From assembly GCF_016924755.1 (NCBI RefSeq), contig NZ_JAFFJX010000009.1, forward strand, positions 62,001-126,000: 64,000 bases of DNA. The letters run 5' to 3'. The notes below the pieces were generated by a model. The model was not told where the DNA came from. It did not search any database and was given only the letters and a program-made list of their open reading frames with translations. Each line of letters begins with the position of its first letter. The stretch's first letter is position 1. Positions 51,637 to 61,409 of this stretch are shown here, in pieces. The position numbers and the translations under genes were made by a program. The stretch comes from Longitalea arenae. Its GTDB lineage: Bacteria; Bacteroidota; Bacteroidia; Chitinophagales; Chitinophagaceae.

Positions 51637-52044
51637 TTATCGTATGATCACCTGTCCATTTTCTATACGCTCATCATCATTGAACACTTCGAACAGGTAA
51701 TTGCCTTTTTCAATGTTGTCAATAACAGTGGTTTGCCTGCCTTTGATGATTGCCTGTTTAACAAGGTTCCCGGCAACATCAAATAAAAAGAACTGGTATA
51801 TTTTGTCCTCTGAACCGCGCACACTAAAGAATAGAACATCCTGCTCAGCGTTCGGATACAACTTTATTCTATGCTTTTTACTGGTAACCTGTTTTTGTAC
51901 CAGGATGGTGTCATTTGAATAAGTAGGTACTGATAATGGATAAGCGAAAGAGGCTTGCGTGGCTATGCACAATAATATTATTGTAAACAGCGCGGGAATA
52001 GTACGGATAATAAAACGCCTTCCTACGGTTTCGCTTGTGTTCAT
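51637..52044 (-). CDS. Small secreted protein made mostly of a T9SS type A sorting domain
   Basis: 135 residues. After a basic start comes a hydrophobic signal segment (about 14-35, 'TIPALFTIILLCIATQASFA'), a short linker, and then a C-terminal domain with the Por_Secre_tail pattern: 'LYPNAEQDVLFFSV', 'YQFFLFDVAGNLVKQ', 'VIDNIEKGNYLFEVFND' and the final 'ENGQVIIR'. That domain normally directs large exoproteins through the type IX secretion system. Here almost no cargo precedes it. It lies 86 bp downstream of the PorG-like barrel gene on the same strand. Confidence 0.8.
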   Translation of the reverse strand: MNTSETVGRRFIIRTIPALFTIILLCIATQASFAYPLSVPTYSNDTILVQKQVTSKKHRIKLYPNAEQDVLFFSVRGSEDKIYQFFLFDVAGNLVKQAIIKGRQTTVIDNIEKGNYLFEVFNDDERIENGQVIIR

Positions 52045-52130
52045 GGGTTCGGGTTAGCCGCCTCGTTAGAGGCCAAAAGTTTTCAAAAAGGGTACGGATC
52101 AACAATATCTTGATACGGAAATTGTAACCA

Positions 52131-53081
52131 TTAGAATCTTACCGGGCAACGGGTTGAGCTCATGCTGTTGTTTCCCTGGCCTAATCTGAAACCTAATTTC
52201 AGGTTTAAAGAGAAATAAGCGTCGTTATTCGTTGACGTTCCTCTTTTCATACCTGCGGTATACGGTGCTGCAATGGTACCACTCTTATTAGCCATTCTTG
52301 CAGCCAGCGCAGCTTGCGGAGCAGGCATCGTTGCGTAAAAAGCGCCTGGATCGATATAAGAAGTGCTTACATCATCTATATAATCGGTATTGGTAGTCCG
52401 GTGTAATAACTCAAGACTAACATTTACTTTTTCGCTGATAAAGTACTTAGCGCCTGCACCCAGGGAATAATTGAATGCGGTTAATTTATATTCTTTGCGG
52501 CCGGGATACAACGACATGCCCTGTCCTTCGGTACGTAAAGGTTTCAGATCAACATATTCACCAGTGAGGGGGTCAGTACCCTGTGGGTTGAATTTAAAGA
52601 AACCGATTCCACCCAGTACATAAGGTCTGATCCTGCCCACTACATCAGATGGATCTCCTTCAAGAAAAACAGTTGGATATACTTCAGCCAGCAATAAACC
52701 TTCGGTTATGCGGGTGCGAACGTCTGAGTTACGGTTTTTGCGTGCTTCTTCCAGGCCACCTTTACCTCTGATCAACGCATCGTCGCCTGCCAGCGTACCT
52801 CTGTTTAATGCCAGTCTGAAACCCAGCCAATCATTGGGATAATAGGCGAGATAAGCACCAAAAATAAGTTTGGTTGTTGGAAAGTTGTTGTCTTTGATAA
52901 ATTTGGTACCCTTTCCGGCGTTACCTCCGAGGTCACTCAGAAGGTTGGTGGGTCCCAGGCTAATGCCTAGTTCAAAAGAGGATGAACTTTCTGTGTACTG
53001 GCCAAACGAAGTGATGCAAGTGCTTGCACCAACCAGTAATAACATGCCACACTTCCATACAGAGTGTAAAAACTGTTTCAT
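52131..53081 (-). CDS. Outer-membrane beta-barrel protein, PorG/DUF6089-like
   Basis: 316 residues, signal peptide ending near 'ITSFGQ'. The start 'SSSFELGISLGPTNLLSDLGGNAGKGTKFIKDNN' and 'GAYLAYYPNDWLGFRLALNRG' are typical of DUF6089 barrels, the family of PorG, an outer-membrane part of the type IX secretion machinery. The last residues (after 'LKLGFRLGQ') extend beyond the expected terminal strand with a Ser/Cys tail. Whether it is PorG itself or a paralogue cannot be settled. The T9SS-tail gene is immediately downstream. Confidence 0.8.
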   Translation of the reverse strand: MKQFLHSVWKCGMLLLVGASTCITSFGQYTESSSSFELGISLGPTNLLSDLGGNAGKGTKFIKDNNFPTTKLIFGAYLAYYPNDWLGFRLALNRGTLAGDDALIRGKGGLEEARKNRNSDVRTRITEGLLLAEVYPTVFLEGDPSDVVGRIRPYVLGGIGFFKFNPQGTDPLTGEYVDLKPLRTEGQGMSLYPGRKEYKLTAFNYSLGAGAKYFISEKVNVSLELLHRTTNTDYIDDVSTSYIDPGAFYATMPAPQAALAARMANKSGTIAAPYTAGMKRGTSTNNDAYFSLNLKLGFRLGQGNNSMSSTRCPVRF

Positions 53082-53232
53082 GAGAATATCAGATTTAGTT
53101 TTCAGACGGTCAGAGAAAATCTGGTGCTAAAAAATAACAACACCAGCTACACAGACTATAAACGCAGAATTGTCTGTTTTTTGTGTGCAGCTTTTAAAAA
53201 AATATCCAAATAAGTGTTTTGTTCTAGCGTTT

Positions 53233-53694
53233 TCAACCGGTAACCGGTAGAAACATCCTAATGTGTTGAATGCCATCTTCAAGATAGATGTCACTACACT
53301 GTTGAAACCCTAGTGAATTGTAGAAATTACGGAGGTAAAATTGCGCACCGATAGTGATCGTAGTTTTCCCCCAGAGCGCGTATGATGTACGAATAGAATA
53401 TTCCATTAGTAGTTTTCCTATTCCGGCATGCCTTAGTTTCGGCGAAGTTACAACACGGCCAATAGAAGGTTCATCATAGGATATACCGGCGGGGACTAAC
53501 CGTGTATATCCTGCTAAAAGGTTGTTATGCCAGCCCATTACATGTACAGAGACCTGGTCTTTATTATCTGCATCCTGGAAAACACAGTTCTGTTCAACCA
53601 CAAATACTTCATTGCGTAACTGCAGAATAGCATACAGTTCGTGTGGCGTAAGTTCGTTAAATGACTTATGTATAAATGTTAGGTTAGTAACCAT
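53233..53694 (-). CDS. elaA: ElaA-like GNAT N-acetyltransferase
   Basis: 153 residues. GNAT fold with 'LYAILQLRNEVFVVEQNCVFQDAD' at the N terminus, which is characteristic of ElaA, the acetyl-CoA loop 'RVVTSPKLRHAGIGKLLMEYSI' and 'FYNSLGFQQCSDIYLEDGIQHI'. The substrate is unknown. Its start overlaps the end of rarA by 11 bp, implying translational coupling. The last four codons and stop are built from YGGYAAC repeat text (reading Pro-Val-Thr-Gly-stop), an intrusion of the intergenic heptamer. Confidence 0.88.
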   Translation of the reverse strand: MVTNLTFIHKSFNELTPHELYAILQLRNEVFVVEQNCVFQDADNKDQVSVHVMGWHNNLLAGYTRLVPAGISYDEPSIGRVVTSPKLRHAGIGKLLMEYSIRTSYALWGKTTITIGAQFYLRNFYNSLGFQQCSDIYLEDGIQHIRMFLPVTG

Positions 53695-54943
53695 ATTTGT
53701 CTTTCCAGAGATTTTTGAGATACCTTCTCAGTTCTTCTTCCCGGGCGTTTTGACCGGGGTTGTAAAATTTGCGGCCCGTGAGCGGTGGCGGCAAATATTC
53801 CTGGCTGGAAAAATTGCCTTCAAAATCATGCGCATATTTATAGCCTTTGCTGTAATCGAGTTTTTTCATGAGGTTGGTGGGTGCATTGCGAATATGCAGG
53901 GGCACCGGCAGATCGCCATGTTCCCGAACCGCTGCCATTGCATCATTGATGGCCACATACGACGCATTGCTTTTGGCGGAAGTGGCCAGGTAGATGGCGC
54001 ATTGCGATAAAATAATGCGGGCCTCGGGATTGCCGATCTTGTTCACAGCTTCGAATGTAGCATTGGCGAGCACCAATGCCGTAGGGTTTGCATTCCCAAT
54101 GTCTTCACTGGCCAGTATAAGCATCCGGCGGGCTATGAACTTTACATCTTCTCCTCCTTCGATCATTCGGGCCAGCCAGTACACGGCACCGTTGGGATCG
54201 CTGCCACGCATACTTTTTATAAAGGCAGATATGATGTCATAATGTTGTTCGCCGCTTTTATCATACAAAGCGATCCGTTGCTGTGCAATGTCCATTACCG
54301 CCTGGTCTGTGATAATGGCTGTTTCGCCCAGGGTGTTTACTACCAATTCCAGCAGGTTCAATAATTTGCGGGCATCGCCGCCCGAGATCGTGATGAGGGC
54401 AGCTGTTTCCTGCAGCTCAATATGTTTTTTCTGCAGGTGTCCGTCTTTGGTAATAGCCTGCTGCAACAATTTGATAAGACTTTCTTCCTGCAGCGGTCTT
54501 AATACATACACCTGGCAACGGCTCAGCAGGGCGCTGTTCACTTCAAAAGAAGGATTTTCGGTGGTTGCGCCTATAAGGGTAACGATCCCTTTTTCTACCG
54601 CGCCCAGCAGGGCATCCTGTTGGCCTTTATTGAAACGGTGTATTTCATCGATAAATAAAACAGCCCGCGCTTTTTCTTTAGCTTCTGCAATCACTTCCCG
54701 CACTTCCTTAACGCCTGCGCTGATGGCGCTGAGCGTATAAAAGGGAACCTGTAACGTATGCGCTATGATATTGGCAATAGTGGTTTTACCGGTACCGGGC
54801 GGGCCCCAAAGGATCATGGAAGGCACTTTTCCCTGTTCAATAGCGGTACGCAAAATGCTACCTTTTCCGGTAAGGTGCTCCTGACCTGCCAGCTCATCTA
54901 ATGTAGTCGGACGTAACCTTTCTGCAAGTGGTGTTGCTTCCAT
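53684..54943 (-). CDS. rarA: Replication-associated recombination protein A (AAA+ ATPase)
   Basis: 419 residues. '[22 protein letters not shown]' start, Walker A '[14 protein letters not shown]', Walker B '[20 protein letters not shown]', sensor '[23 protein letters not shown]', arginine-rich '[15 protein letters not shown]' and the C-terminal tetramerisation region with '[29 protein letters not shown]'-like text. RarA/MgsA acts at stalled forks with SSB and resembles clamp-loader subunits. It precedes elaA in one operon. Confidence 0.96.
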   Translation of the reverse strand: MEATPLAERLRPTTLDELAGQEHLTGKGSILRTAIEQGKVPSMILWGPPGTGKTTIANIIAHTLQVPFYTLSAISAGVKEVREVIAEAKEKARAVLFIDEIHRFNKGQQDALLGAVEKGIVTLIGATTENPSFEVNSALLSRCQVYVLRPLQEESLIKLLQQAITKDGHLQKKHIELQETAALITISGGDARKLLNLLELVVNTLGETAIITDQAVMDIAQQRIALYDKSGEQHYDIISAFIKSMRGSDPNGAVYWLARMIEGGEDVKFIARRMLILASEDIGNANPTALVLANATFEAVNKIGNPEARIILSQCAIYLATSAKSNASYVAINDAMAAVREHGDLPVPLHIRNAPTNLMKKLDYSKGYKYAHDFEGNFSSQEYLPPPLTGRKFYNPGQNAREEELRRYLKNLWKDKYGY

Positions 54944-55008
54944 ATTTATGGGAAGAAAAATAGCTCCTCAAGTTAGTGAAATTTTGCCTCATGGCTGGGC
55001 TGTCGGGT

Positions 55009-55518
55009 TTACGGTTGCTGATCAAACTGTTCATACCAGGTATTGATCGTGTTTTCATGGATAGACCTGCGCAAGCGGAACATGCCGGCGAGAAAGATAA
55101 GATGTATTATAAAAATGACCCATGAAATGATGAGGTGCGCAGTGATGGTAAACCAGTATCGTTTAAATCCCTGGTAGGTTTCTATATTGAATATAAACCT
55201 CAACATCCACCAGCTGTTCACTACCTGGGCAAACAGAAAAGCGATCAGGATGAAATTCAGGATGTATAAAATGTTGAACCAACGCTTTTGCCTGGGCGCC
55301 AGCGGAACATCGGGATAATTGTAATTCAACATGGATAAACCGTGATAAACAAAAACAAACTGCAGTCCATAAGCGATGATATTCACCAAACCCACCAGGG
55401 CATTTCCCTGGAACAAGACCTGGCCGAATGACATCATGGCTTTGAACGCTACCAGGATCAGTTGTACGATACAAACGGATCTGAATATTTTCCAGGAGGT
55501 GGTAAGGCCTTTCATCAT
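55009..55518 (-). CDS. Hypothetical membrane protein, four TM segments
   Basis: 169 residues from ATG 55518. The frame continues to 55569, but that part overlaps the aspS terminator stem, so the ATG-ATG at 55518/55515 is the better start. Four hydrophobic segments are evident ('ICIVQLILVAFKAMMSF' region, 'LVGLVNIIAYGLQFVFVYHGL', 'FNILYILNFILIAFLFAQVV', 'ITAHLIISWVIFIIHLIFLAGMF'), with a short polar C-tail. No family recognised. Confidence 0.7.
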   Translation of the reverse strand: MMKGLTTSWKIFRSVCIVQLILVAFKAMMSFGQVLFQGNALVGLVNIIAYGLQFVFVYHGLSMLNYNYPDVPLAPRQKRWFNILYILNFILIAFLFAQVVNSWWMLRFIFNIETYQGFKRYWFTITAHLIISWVIFIIHLIFLAGMFRLRRSIHENTINTWYEQFDQQP

Positions 55519-55542
55519 TTCTTTATTTAACCTTGCTGCATT

Positions 55543-55573
55543 AAAAACCCCATGTCGTTTTAGCGGCATGGGG
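55543..55573 (-). terminator. aspS terminator
   Basis: Minus strand: CCCCATGCCG / CGACATGGGG (10 bp, one G-U), 6-nt loop, then five T. About 40 bp past the aspS stop. Confidence 0.88.
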
Positions 55574-55615
55574 CGTTATATCAAATAGCGGGTAGTTGTA
55601 CTACTATCACTCGCT

Positions 55616-57442
55616 TTATTGCAAATTCAATTTTATCTGAAGTTCTTCGAACTGCTTTTGATCGATGGCGCTGGGCGCATCGAGCATAACGTCGCGGCCG
55701 CTGTTGTTTTTAGGGAAGGCAATAAAATCGCGAATGCTTTCGCTGCCGCCCAGAATAGCACACAAGCGGTCGAAGCCATAGGCTATACCACCATGGGGCG
55801 GCGCACCATATTCGAAAGCGCCCAACAGGAAGCCGAACTTGTGCATGGCCTCTTCCTGGCTCATGCCAAGGGCCGCAAACATCTTTTCCTGCAGGTCGCG
55901 CTGGAAGATACGGATAGAACCACCGCCGATTTCATTCCCATTCAACACCATATCATACGCATTGGCCTTGATGTTAGCATAGGGATGTTTCAGGTATTCG
56001 GCCGCATTTTCAATAACGGGACTGTTTTTGATCATGATCTCAATATGATCGGGCTTGGGCGAAGTGAACGGATGGTGACGGGCAACCCAACGGTTGTCTT
56101 CTTCGCTGTATTCAAACAACGGAAAGTCGAGCACCCACAATAATTTAAATTCGTCTTTTTTGCGCAGGCCCAGCCTTTCGCCCATTTCCAGGCGCAGTTC
56201 GCTCATCGCTTTGCGGGTGCGCTCTTCGGCGCCTGCCAGTATCAGCACCAGGTCGCCGGCTTTGGCGCCTGCCGCTTCGGCAATGGCTTTCAGTTTTTCT
56301 TCCGTAAAGAATTTATCTACGCTGCTTTTATAGGTACCATCGGCATTACACTTGATGAACACCAGGCCCTGCATGCCTATTTGCGGGCGTTTTACCCAAT
56401 CCGTGAGCTCATCGGTTTGTTTGCGGGTATATTCGGCACAACCTGGTACGGCAATGGCCAGTACGGTTTCTGCGTCGTTGAACACTTTAAACTCCGTGCC
56501 GGCGATCAGTTCCCCGGTAGCCGGGAGTTTGCCGTCTTTGGTAAAAGCTGATTTTATGTTCAGCAGCTGCATGCCAAAACGAATGTCGGGTTTGTCGTTC
56601 CCGTATTGCCACATAGCGTCTTCCCAGGTCATGCGTTGCACTTTCTCAGTGATCTCAAGGCCCTTTACCGCTTTGAAAATATGTTTGATCATGCCTTCAA
56701 ACATGTTCAGGATATCTTCCTGCTCAACAAAGCACATTTCACAGTCGATCTGAGTGAACTCAGGCTGGCGGTCGGCACGCAGGTCCTCATCGCGAAAACA
56801 TTTCACTACCTGGTAATAGCGGTCGTAACCGCTTACCATCAATAGTTGTTTGAAGGTTTGAGGCGATTGGGGTAAAGCGTAGAACTGCCCCGGATTCATC
56901 CGCGACGGCACCACAAAATCGCGCGCCCCTTCCGGTGTAGACTTAATCAGGAAAGGGGTTTCTATATCCATGAAATGGTTATCGTGCAGGTAATTGCGGG
57001 CGGCGCGGTTAACCGCATAGCGCAGCTCGAGGTTCTTCTTCACCAGGTTCCGGCGCAGATCGAGATAGCGGTATTTCATGCGCAGGTCATCGCCGCCATC
57101 GGTATCATCCTGGATGGTGAAAGGCGGTGTTGCCGATTTATTAAGAATTACAAAGGAAGAGATCTTGATTTCAATATCGCCGGTTGGTATATTGGGGTTT
57201 TTATTACTCCGTTCGCTCACCACACCTGTAGCCTGCAGCACAAATTCCCGGCCCAGGGGCTGCTGGTCGAGTTGATCATTCAGTTCTTCCCCCAGTAACA
57301 ACTGGGTAATGCCATAGCGGTCTCTAAGGTCAATAAAGGTGATGCTGCCAAACTTTCTGATGGTTTGTACCCAGCCGGCAAGCGTTACCTGTTGCCCGGC
57401 TTGTGCCATCCTTAATTCTCCACAGGTATGAGTTCTGTACAT
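55616..57442 (-). CDS. aspS: Aspartyl-tRNA synthetase
   Basis: 608 residues, bacterial-type. N-terminal OB fold '[42 protein letters not shown]', class II motif 2 '[22 protein letters not shown]', an inserted GAD domain (about 300-415) and motif 3 '[34 protein letters not shown]'. Start at ATG 57442 matches the family N terminus. Charges tRNA-Asp. Confidence 0.97.
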   Translation of the reverse strand: MYRTHTCGELRMAQAGQQVTLAGWVQTIRKFGSITFIDLRDRYGITQLLLGEELNDQLDQQPLGREFVLQATGVVSERSNKNPNIPTGDIEIKISSFVILNKSATPPFTIQDDTDGGDDLRMKYRYLDLRRNLVKKNLELRYAVNRAARNYLHDNHFMDIETPFLIKSTPEGARDFVVPSRMNPGQFYALPQSPQTFKQLLMVSGYDRYYQVVKCFRDEDLRADRQPEFTQIDCEMCFVEQEDILNMFEGMIKHIFKAVKGLEITEKVQRMTWEDAMWQYGNDKPDIRFGMQLLNIKSAFTKDGKLPATGELIAGTEFKVFNDAETVLAIAVPGCAEYTRKQTDELTDWVKRPQIGMQGLVFIKCNADGTYKSSVDKFFTEEKLKAIAEAAGAKAGDLVLILAGAEERTRKAMSELRLEMGERLGLRKKDEFKLLWVLDFPLFEYSEEDNRWVARHHPFTSPKPDHIEIMIKNSPVIENAAEYLKHPYANIKANAYDMVLNGNEIGGGSIRIFQRDLQEKMFAALGMSQEEAMHKFGFLLGAFEYGAPPHGGIAYGFDRLCAILGGSESIRDFIAFPKNNSGRDVMLDAPSAIDQKQFEELQIKLNLQ

Positions 57443-57846
57443 TCTAAATATTTTAAATAATCTGATAAACGGTTAACGATCCGGAAACCCCGTCTCCGGA
57501 ACCAAATTCACCATCCCAAACGCAAATAGCAGCTTTGCAAGCTGTTGATTGGGATTTGGAATTTGCGGCCAAAGGTAATTCAAAACGGTATGCTTTTCAT
57601 TCGTTCGGGCAATGGCAGTGATCATTTTCGCGGGACTGGATTTTCAGTTCCGTCAAAATATGCTGTTTTTTTGCTATTTAAGGGGGAAAGCGGTTTTGAA
57701 TTGTCTAACAGCCAGGTTCCTGTGTTGGGTAATTTTTATTATTTTTCGCCCCTGGATGCTATTGTTTTGCAATGCCAGAACAGGATAAAGGGAATTATTG
57801 AACAGACCGGTAACAAAAACAACAGCTCAATTACCAATATCATACA
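57443..57846. other. Gene-free spacer between aspS and mtfA-like gene
   Basis: A 110-codon frame (57545-57877) exists here but has no family-like features and overlaps the next gene. I see only probable promoters of the two divergent genes. Confidence 0.4.
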
Positions 57847-58668
57847 ATGGAGTCGGGAATTATCTTTATACTGTTAGTAGTGGTTATAGGCGGTTTCGCT
57901 TTTGCCCGGTATTTACGTACCCAGTATCTCGCACAAAGGGTAAAAGAACAGTATGAAAAGAAACACAAAAGCTACGACGCCATTCTTCAGGAATATATTC
58001 CCTATTACCGCAAACTGGATGCTTCCCTGCGCGACCGGTTCCTGAAAAGGACCCTTATTTTCCGGGCTACCAAACATTTTGAGTTCGTAGAAATGGAAGA
58101 AGAGGAACATATGTCGCTGCTGATCAGTGCAGCTGCCATACAGCTCACGTTTGGACTGGAGCATTATTTAATGGATCATTTCCACAAGATCTATATCATG
58201 AAGCGCGATTACCATTATGGTTTGTTCAATATACCCTTCCAGGGCCATGTGAGCGATGATGGGATCTATCTTTCGTGGAATAATTTTTTAAAGTCTTATG
58301 CTAATTACACCGACGGCGATAATGTGGGGTTGCATGAAATGGCGCATGCCCTCGCGTATATAAATTTTCCCGAGCATGAGCACGAAGGGGAAGATGAAGG
58401 CTTTCAGTACCGGTGGTTAAAAACTTTTACCAATACCGGCAGAGCCGTTTTCAGCCGCATGCAGGCGGGAGAAACGAACTTCCTGGGGCATTATGCAGCC
58501 ACCAATTACCAGGAATTCTGGGCGGTTTGTGTGGAGAACTTTTTTGAAAGGCCTGAAGTGTTCAAAATACAACTGCCTGACTTATATGACGCTATATGTA
58601 AATTACTCAACCAGGATATGTTAAAGCCGGGTATATTATTGCATCCTGTTTTTGAAGAATATGCGTAG
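57847..58668 (+). CDS. Membrane-anchored MtfA-like zinc peptidase (paralogue 1)
   Basis: 273 residues. One N-terminal transmembrane segment ('IIFILLVVVIGGFAFARYL'), then a soluble domain with the zinc motif HEMAH (His163, Glu164, His167) in 'NVGLHEMAHALAY' and 'NYQEFWAVCVENFFERP' supplying the third ligand. It also has 'LISAAAIQLTFGLEHYLMDHF', as in the MtfA (DUF980) family. E. coli MtfA is a cytosolic aminopeptidase-like regulator of glucose uptake via Mlc; here it is membrane-tethered, and the substrate is unknown. Confidence 0.85.
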   Translation: MESGIIFILLVVVIGGFAFARYLRTQYLAQRVKEQYEKKHKSYDAILQEYIPYYRKLDASLRDRFLKRTLIFRATKHFEFVEMEEEEHMSLLISAAAIQLTFGLEHYLMDHFHKIYIMKRDYHYGLFNIPFQGHVSDDGIYLSWNNFLKSYANYTDGDNVGLHEMAHALAYINFPEHEHEGEDEGFQYRWLKTFTNTGRAVFSRMQAGETNFLGHYAATNYQEFWAVCVENFFERPEVFKIQLPDLYDAICKLLNQDMLKPGILLHPVFEEYA

Positions 58669-58903
58669 TTAATAAACTTCTAATCACACGATACTAACAG
58701 ATATCCTAAATTTGCAGAGGGTACTTTCTTTTTTAAATATTTCTTTATACTTTGTACCCAGATAGAACCCTCTAATGATCACCACCCTTTAATTTGCCAT
58801 ATCTCCCCAAGGATCCCTGAAAACCGTTAGTAGATCCATCTTCTCTATTTGAAAACCACGTCGTTGATCTGATCCCCGAGTCATTTACGAAAAATAGAGC
58901 ATT

Positions 58904-59704
58904 ATGGAGATTTTGATCATTTTTCTGGTGGTCTTCGGTATCATTCTTCTACAGGGTCCTGTAATAAGGTGCTATAACTACCTGTACGAAAAGAGGCAGT
59001 ATAAACAATTTCTTACCCAGGAAACTTTTTATCACGCCATTGTTTCACAGAACCTGAAGTATTATAACCGGTTGAACACCGTTAACCAACACAAATTCCT
59101 GTTCAGAACTTACCTGTTCAAAAAAGCCAAAAAGTTCCATTACATAGAGGTGGAAGAATGCGCCGAAATGCCCATCCTTATCAGTGCAACGGCTGTGCAG
59201 TTGACTTTCGGATTGGATAAGTACCAGTTTAATTTTTTCAGGGATATCTATGTGCTGAAGCACGATTATCATTACGGCTTCTATTCCCGGCCTTTTGAAG
59301 GGCATGTTGACCACAGCGGCATTTATTTATCCTGGGACAAATTCATCAAAGGATTGAAAGGCCTTACGCCGAACTGCAATATGGGTTTGCACGAAATGGG
59401 GCATGCACTGGCTTATGTAAACTTCATTTCTCAAACGGAGGAAGACAAACATTTCAAAAAAGAATGGATGAATTTCTCCAAAGTGGCCCGTCCCATTTTT
59501 GAAAGCATGCGGCAGGGCGCCAAGAATTTACTCGATGAATATGCCGGCACCAATTACCAGGAGTTCTGGGCTGTAAGTGTGGAAGTATTCTTTGAGAACC
59601 CGGTTCGCATGCGGCATGATATGCCTGACCTCTACAATGCCATGATCGCTTTATTGCGGCAGGACCCGATTGGAATGTTAAACATCAATAAACTGGCTGC
59701 CTAG
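58904..59704 (+). CDS. Membrane-anchored MtfA-like zinc peptidase (paralogue 2)
   Basis: 266 residues and co-linear with the preceding gene: the same N-terminal membrane segment ('LIIFLVVFGIILLQGPV'), HEMGH with His163 and His167 at the same positions, 'NYQEFWAVSVEVFFENP', and 'LISATAVQLTFGLDKYQ'. About half of the residues match its neighbour, so this is a tandem duplication that has diverged. The 235-bp gap suggests separate promoters. All zinc ligands are kept, so both copies should be active. Confidence 0.85.
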   Translation: MEILIIFLVVFGIILLQGPVIRCYNYLYEKRQYKQFLTQETFYHAIVSQNLKYYNRLNTVNQHKFLFRTYLFKKAKKFHYIEVEECAEMPILISATAVQLTFGLDKYQFNFFRDIYVLKHDYHYGFYSRPFEGHVDHSGIYLSWDKFIKGLKGLTPNCNMGLHEMGHALAYVNFISQTEEDKHFKKEWMNFSKVARPIFESMRQGAKNLLDEYAGTNYQEFWAVSVEVFFENPVRMRHDMPDLYNAMIALLRQDPIGMLNINKLAA

Positions 59705-59816
59705 CGCACTATTTTACTTTTAGCCTGCCATTGAGGATTGTGTTTTCTATGTCGGATATTTCCCCGCCGGGGACCTATTCGACATTTTTTTGCGCAGTTT
59801 GGCCAGGCGCCCTGTA

Positions 59817-60233
59817 TCAGGAAACTTCTTCTACCGCTACTGCCTGTGGTGCTGCAGCCGTTTCTTTTTTTCTTTTTAGAGGCGAATAAATGAGGTAGTA
59901 ATAGAACAATACTACCAAACCGAGGCAAAAGGGAATAAGGCAATAGGGTTTTACCTGTTCGTCTACCTCCAGGAACTCGGCGATCATCCACATGGAGTTA
60001 GCGCTTATCCATAAGGTGATGGCTATATTATGCGTTAGCTCTGCCATTATATGCCGGGTGCGCCAGGCAATATAAATAGCAATGATGAGGGTGGGAAAGA
60101 TCATGGCAATCCCCAGCGGCTTAAGGATCAAACACCAGCAGATGTCTTTTACGAGCCAGAACAGGATATGCAAATTTTCCAGTTTGCGGAATTTGGCTGG
60201 TATAACGTACAGTTCTTTTGATTCCTGCCCCAC
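59817..60233 (-). CDS. Hypothetical membrane protein, 138 aa
   Basis: Three or four hydrophobic segments: 'NLHILFWLVKDICWCLILKPLGIAMIFPTLIIAIYIAW', 'NIAITLWISANSMWMIAEFLEV' and 'YCLIPFCLGLVVLFYYYLIY', with a basic/Ala-rich cytosolic tail. This looks like a small integral membrane protein conserved in Bacteroidota. No function recognised. It is 44 bp downstream of the FAD oxidoreductase on the same strand. Confidence 0.75.
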   Translation of the reverse strand: MGQESKELYVIPAKFRKLENLHILFWLVKDICWCLILKPLGIAMIFPTLIIAIYIAWRTRHIMAELTHNIAITLWISANSMWMIAEFLEVDEQVKPYCLIPFCLGLVVLFYYYLIYSPLKRKKETAAAPQAVAVEEVS

Positions 60234-60277
60234 TGTTTATGATTTGAGTTTTGATAATAGAAGGTGCAAAAATAAAA

Positions 60278-61333
60278 TTATTTCGATAATACGCGTTTGA
60301 ATCGCTGAATATCGGCTTCGGGTAGCAGTGGCGACTGATGCTGAAGATGTTGCACCAGTTGTGGTGCAAAAAATGGCGCCAGGGAACAGCCTTTGGTGCC
60401 CATACCGTTGAAAATGCCAATGGCCGGTTGCGTGGGATGGAAGCCGATGAATGGACGCCGTTCAATGGTGGCGGGCCGTACTGCAGCGGTATGCTCCAGC
60501 AGGCGCACCGGTGCTTTTATCCAGTGTTTTAAGGCAGCCAGGGTTTTCTCCCGGAATAATGCTGTTGGAGCATCGCTGGTAAAATCCCATTCGTAGGAAG
60601 AGCCCACCCAAAAAATATTATCCCGCCAGGGCACCCAGTTAATGCCTTTTTTAAAGATGTGCTGCCCAGGCATGTCGCCCGTTTCTACCAGTAACACCTC
60701 GCCTTTATTAGGAGCAAAGGGCAGGTTGGCAAACCAGGGATTGTTAAAGGAACCAATGCCATCGCAGAAGATGATCCGCTGGGCTGTAATGCCTTTGTAG
60801 TGGATGGTATCGGCAAGCACCTGTAATTGCGTATGATCGAATTTTTCTTCGAGCAGGTTATTACCAGCCATCAACAAGCGGCGGTATGCAGGCAGCAATT
60901 CCGGCAGGTTTACCAGGTAACAGGGGGAAATAATGCCGTAGCCAAAATCATAATTGAAATAGGTGCTCCACGCATCCGGGTCATTTGGCAGCGAGATGTA
61001 TTGGGTATCTTCTGCATAGCGTTTCTCATAGGCCAGCTTCATTTGCGGGGTTGGAAAAAAATCGATGATGTCTTTTTGCTGGATTGCCGTTAGCTGCAAC
61101 CGGCTGCCGAGTTCGGTGTATTGCTGCCAGGCAAAGGGCATCACCTCATCTATCATCCACGTTTTTACAATACGTCTGCCGGTGACCGGGTTAATAATGC
61201 CGGCGGCTACCCTGGAAGCTGTTCCCGGCCGGTTATCATCGATCACCAGGAAAGAAAAACCTGCTTTTTGTAATTCCCAGCTGAGGAATGTACCGCAGAT
61301 CCCCTGGCCGATCACTAAAAAATCAAAATGCAT
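60278..61333 (-). CDS. FAD-dependent oxidoreductase, DAO (glycine/D-amino-acid oxidase) family
   Basis: 351 residues. N-terminal FAD loop 'FLVIGQGICGTFLSWELQKAGFSFLVIDD' with 'TASRVAAGIINPVTGRRIVKTW'. The middle holds the substrate-binding sheet ('YISLPNDPDAWSTYF', 'NKGEVLLVETGDMPGQ'), and the C-terminal 'VRPATIERRPFIGFHPTQPAIGIFNGMGTKGCSLAPFFA' closes the FAD site. DAO enzymes oxidise secondary or primary amines, or modify tRNA (MnmC C-domain-like). The exact substrate is not clear. Confidence 0.85.
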   Translation of the reverse strand: MHFDFLVIGQGICGTFLSWELQKAGFSFLVIDDNRPGTASRVAAGIINPVTGRRIVKTWMIDEVMPFAWQQYTELGSRLQLTAIQQKDIIDFFPTPQMKLAYEKRYAEDTQYISLPNDPDAWSTYFNYDFGYGIISPCYLVNLPELLPAYRRLLMAGNNLLEEKFDHTQLQVLADTIHYKGITAQRIIFCDGIGSFNNPWFANLPFAPNKGEVLLVETGDMPGQHIFKKGINWVPWRDNIFWVGSSYEWDFTSDAPTALFREKTLAALKHWIKAPVRLLEHTAAVRPATIERRPFIGFHPTQPAIGIFNGMGTKGCSLAPFFAPQLVQHLQHQSPLLPEADIQRFKRVLSK

Positions 61334-61409
61334 GACGCAAATGTAAGGGAGAAGATCTATAATGACGGCTTACGCAAGGTTGAACGTTCATAGTGTAAAG
61401 CAGGGGATT

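Noticed and set aside
57545-57877. 110-codon frame between aspS and the mtfA-like gene
   Set aside because: No family features, overlaps the start of the mtfA-like gene, and covers the expected promoter region.
59701-59991. 96-codon minus-strand frame after the second mtfA-like gene
   Set aside because: It overlaps the real minus-strand membrane protein in another frame and lacks any protein-like pattern.
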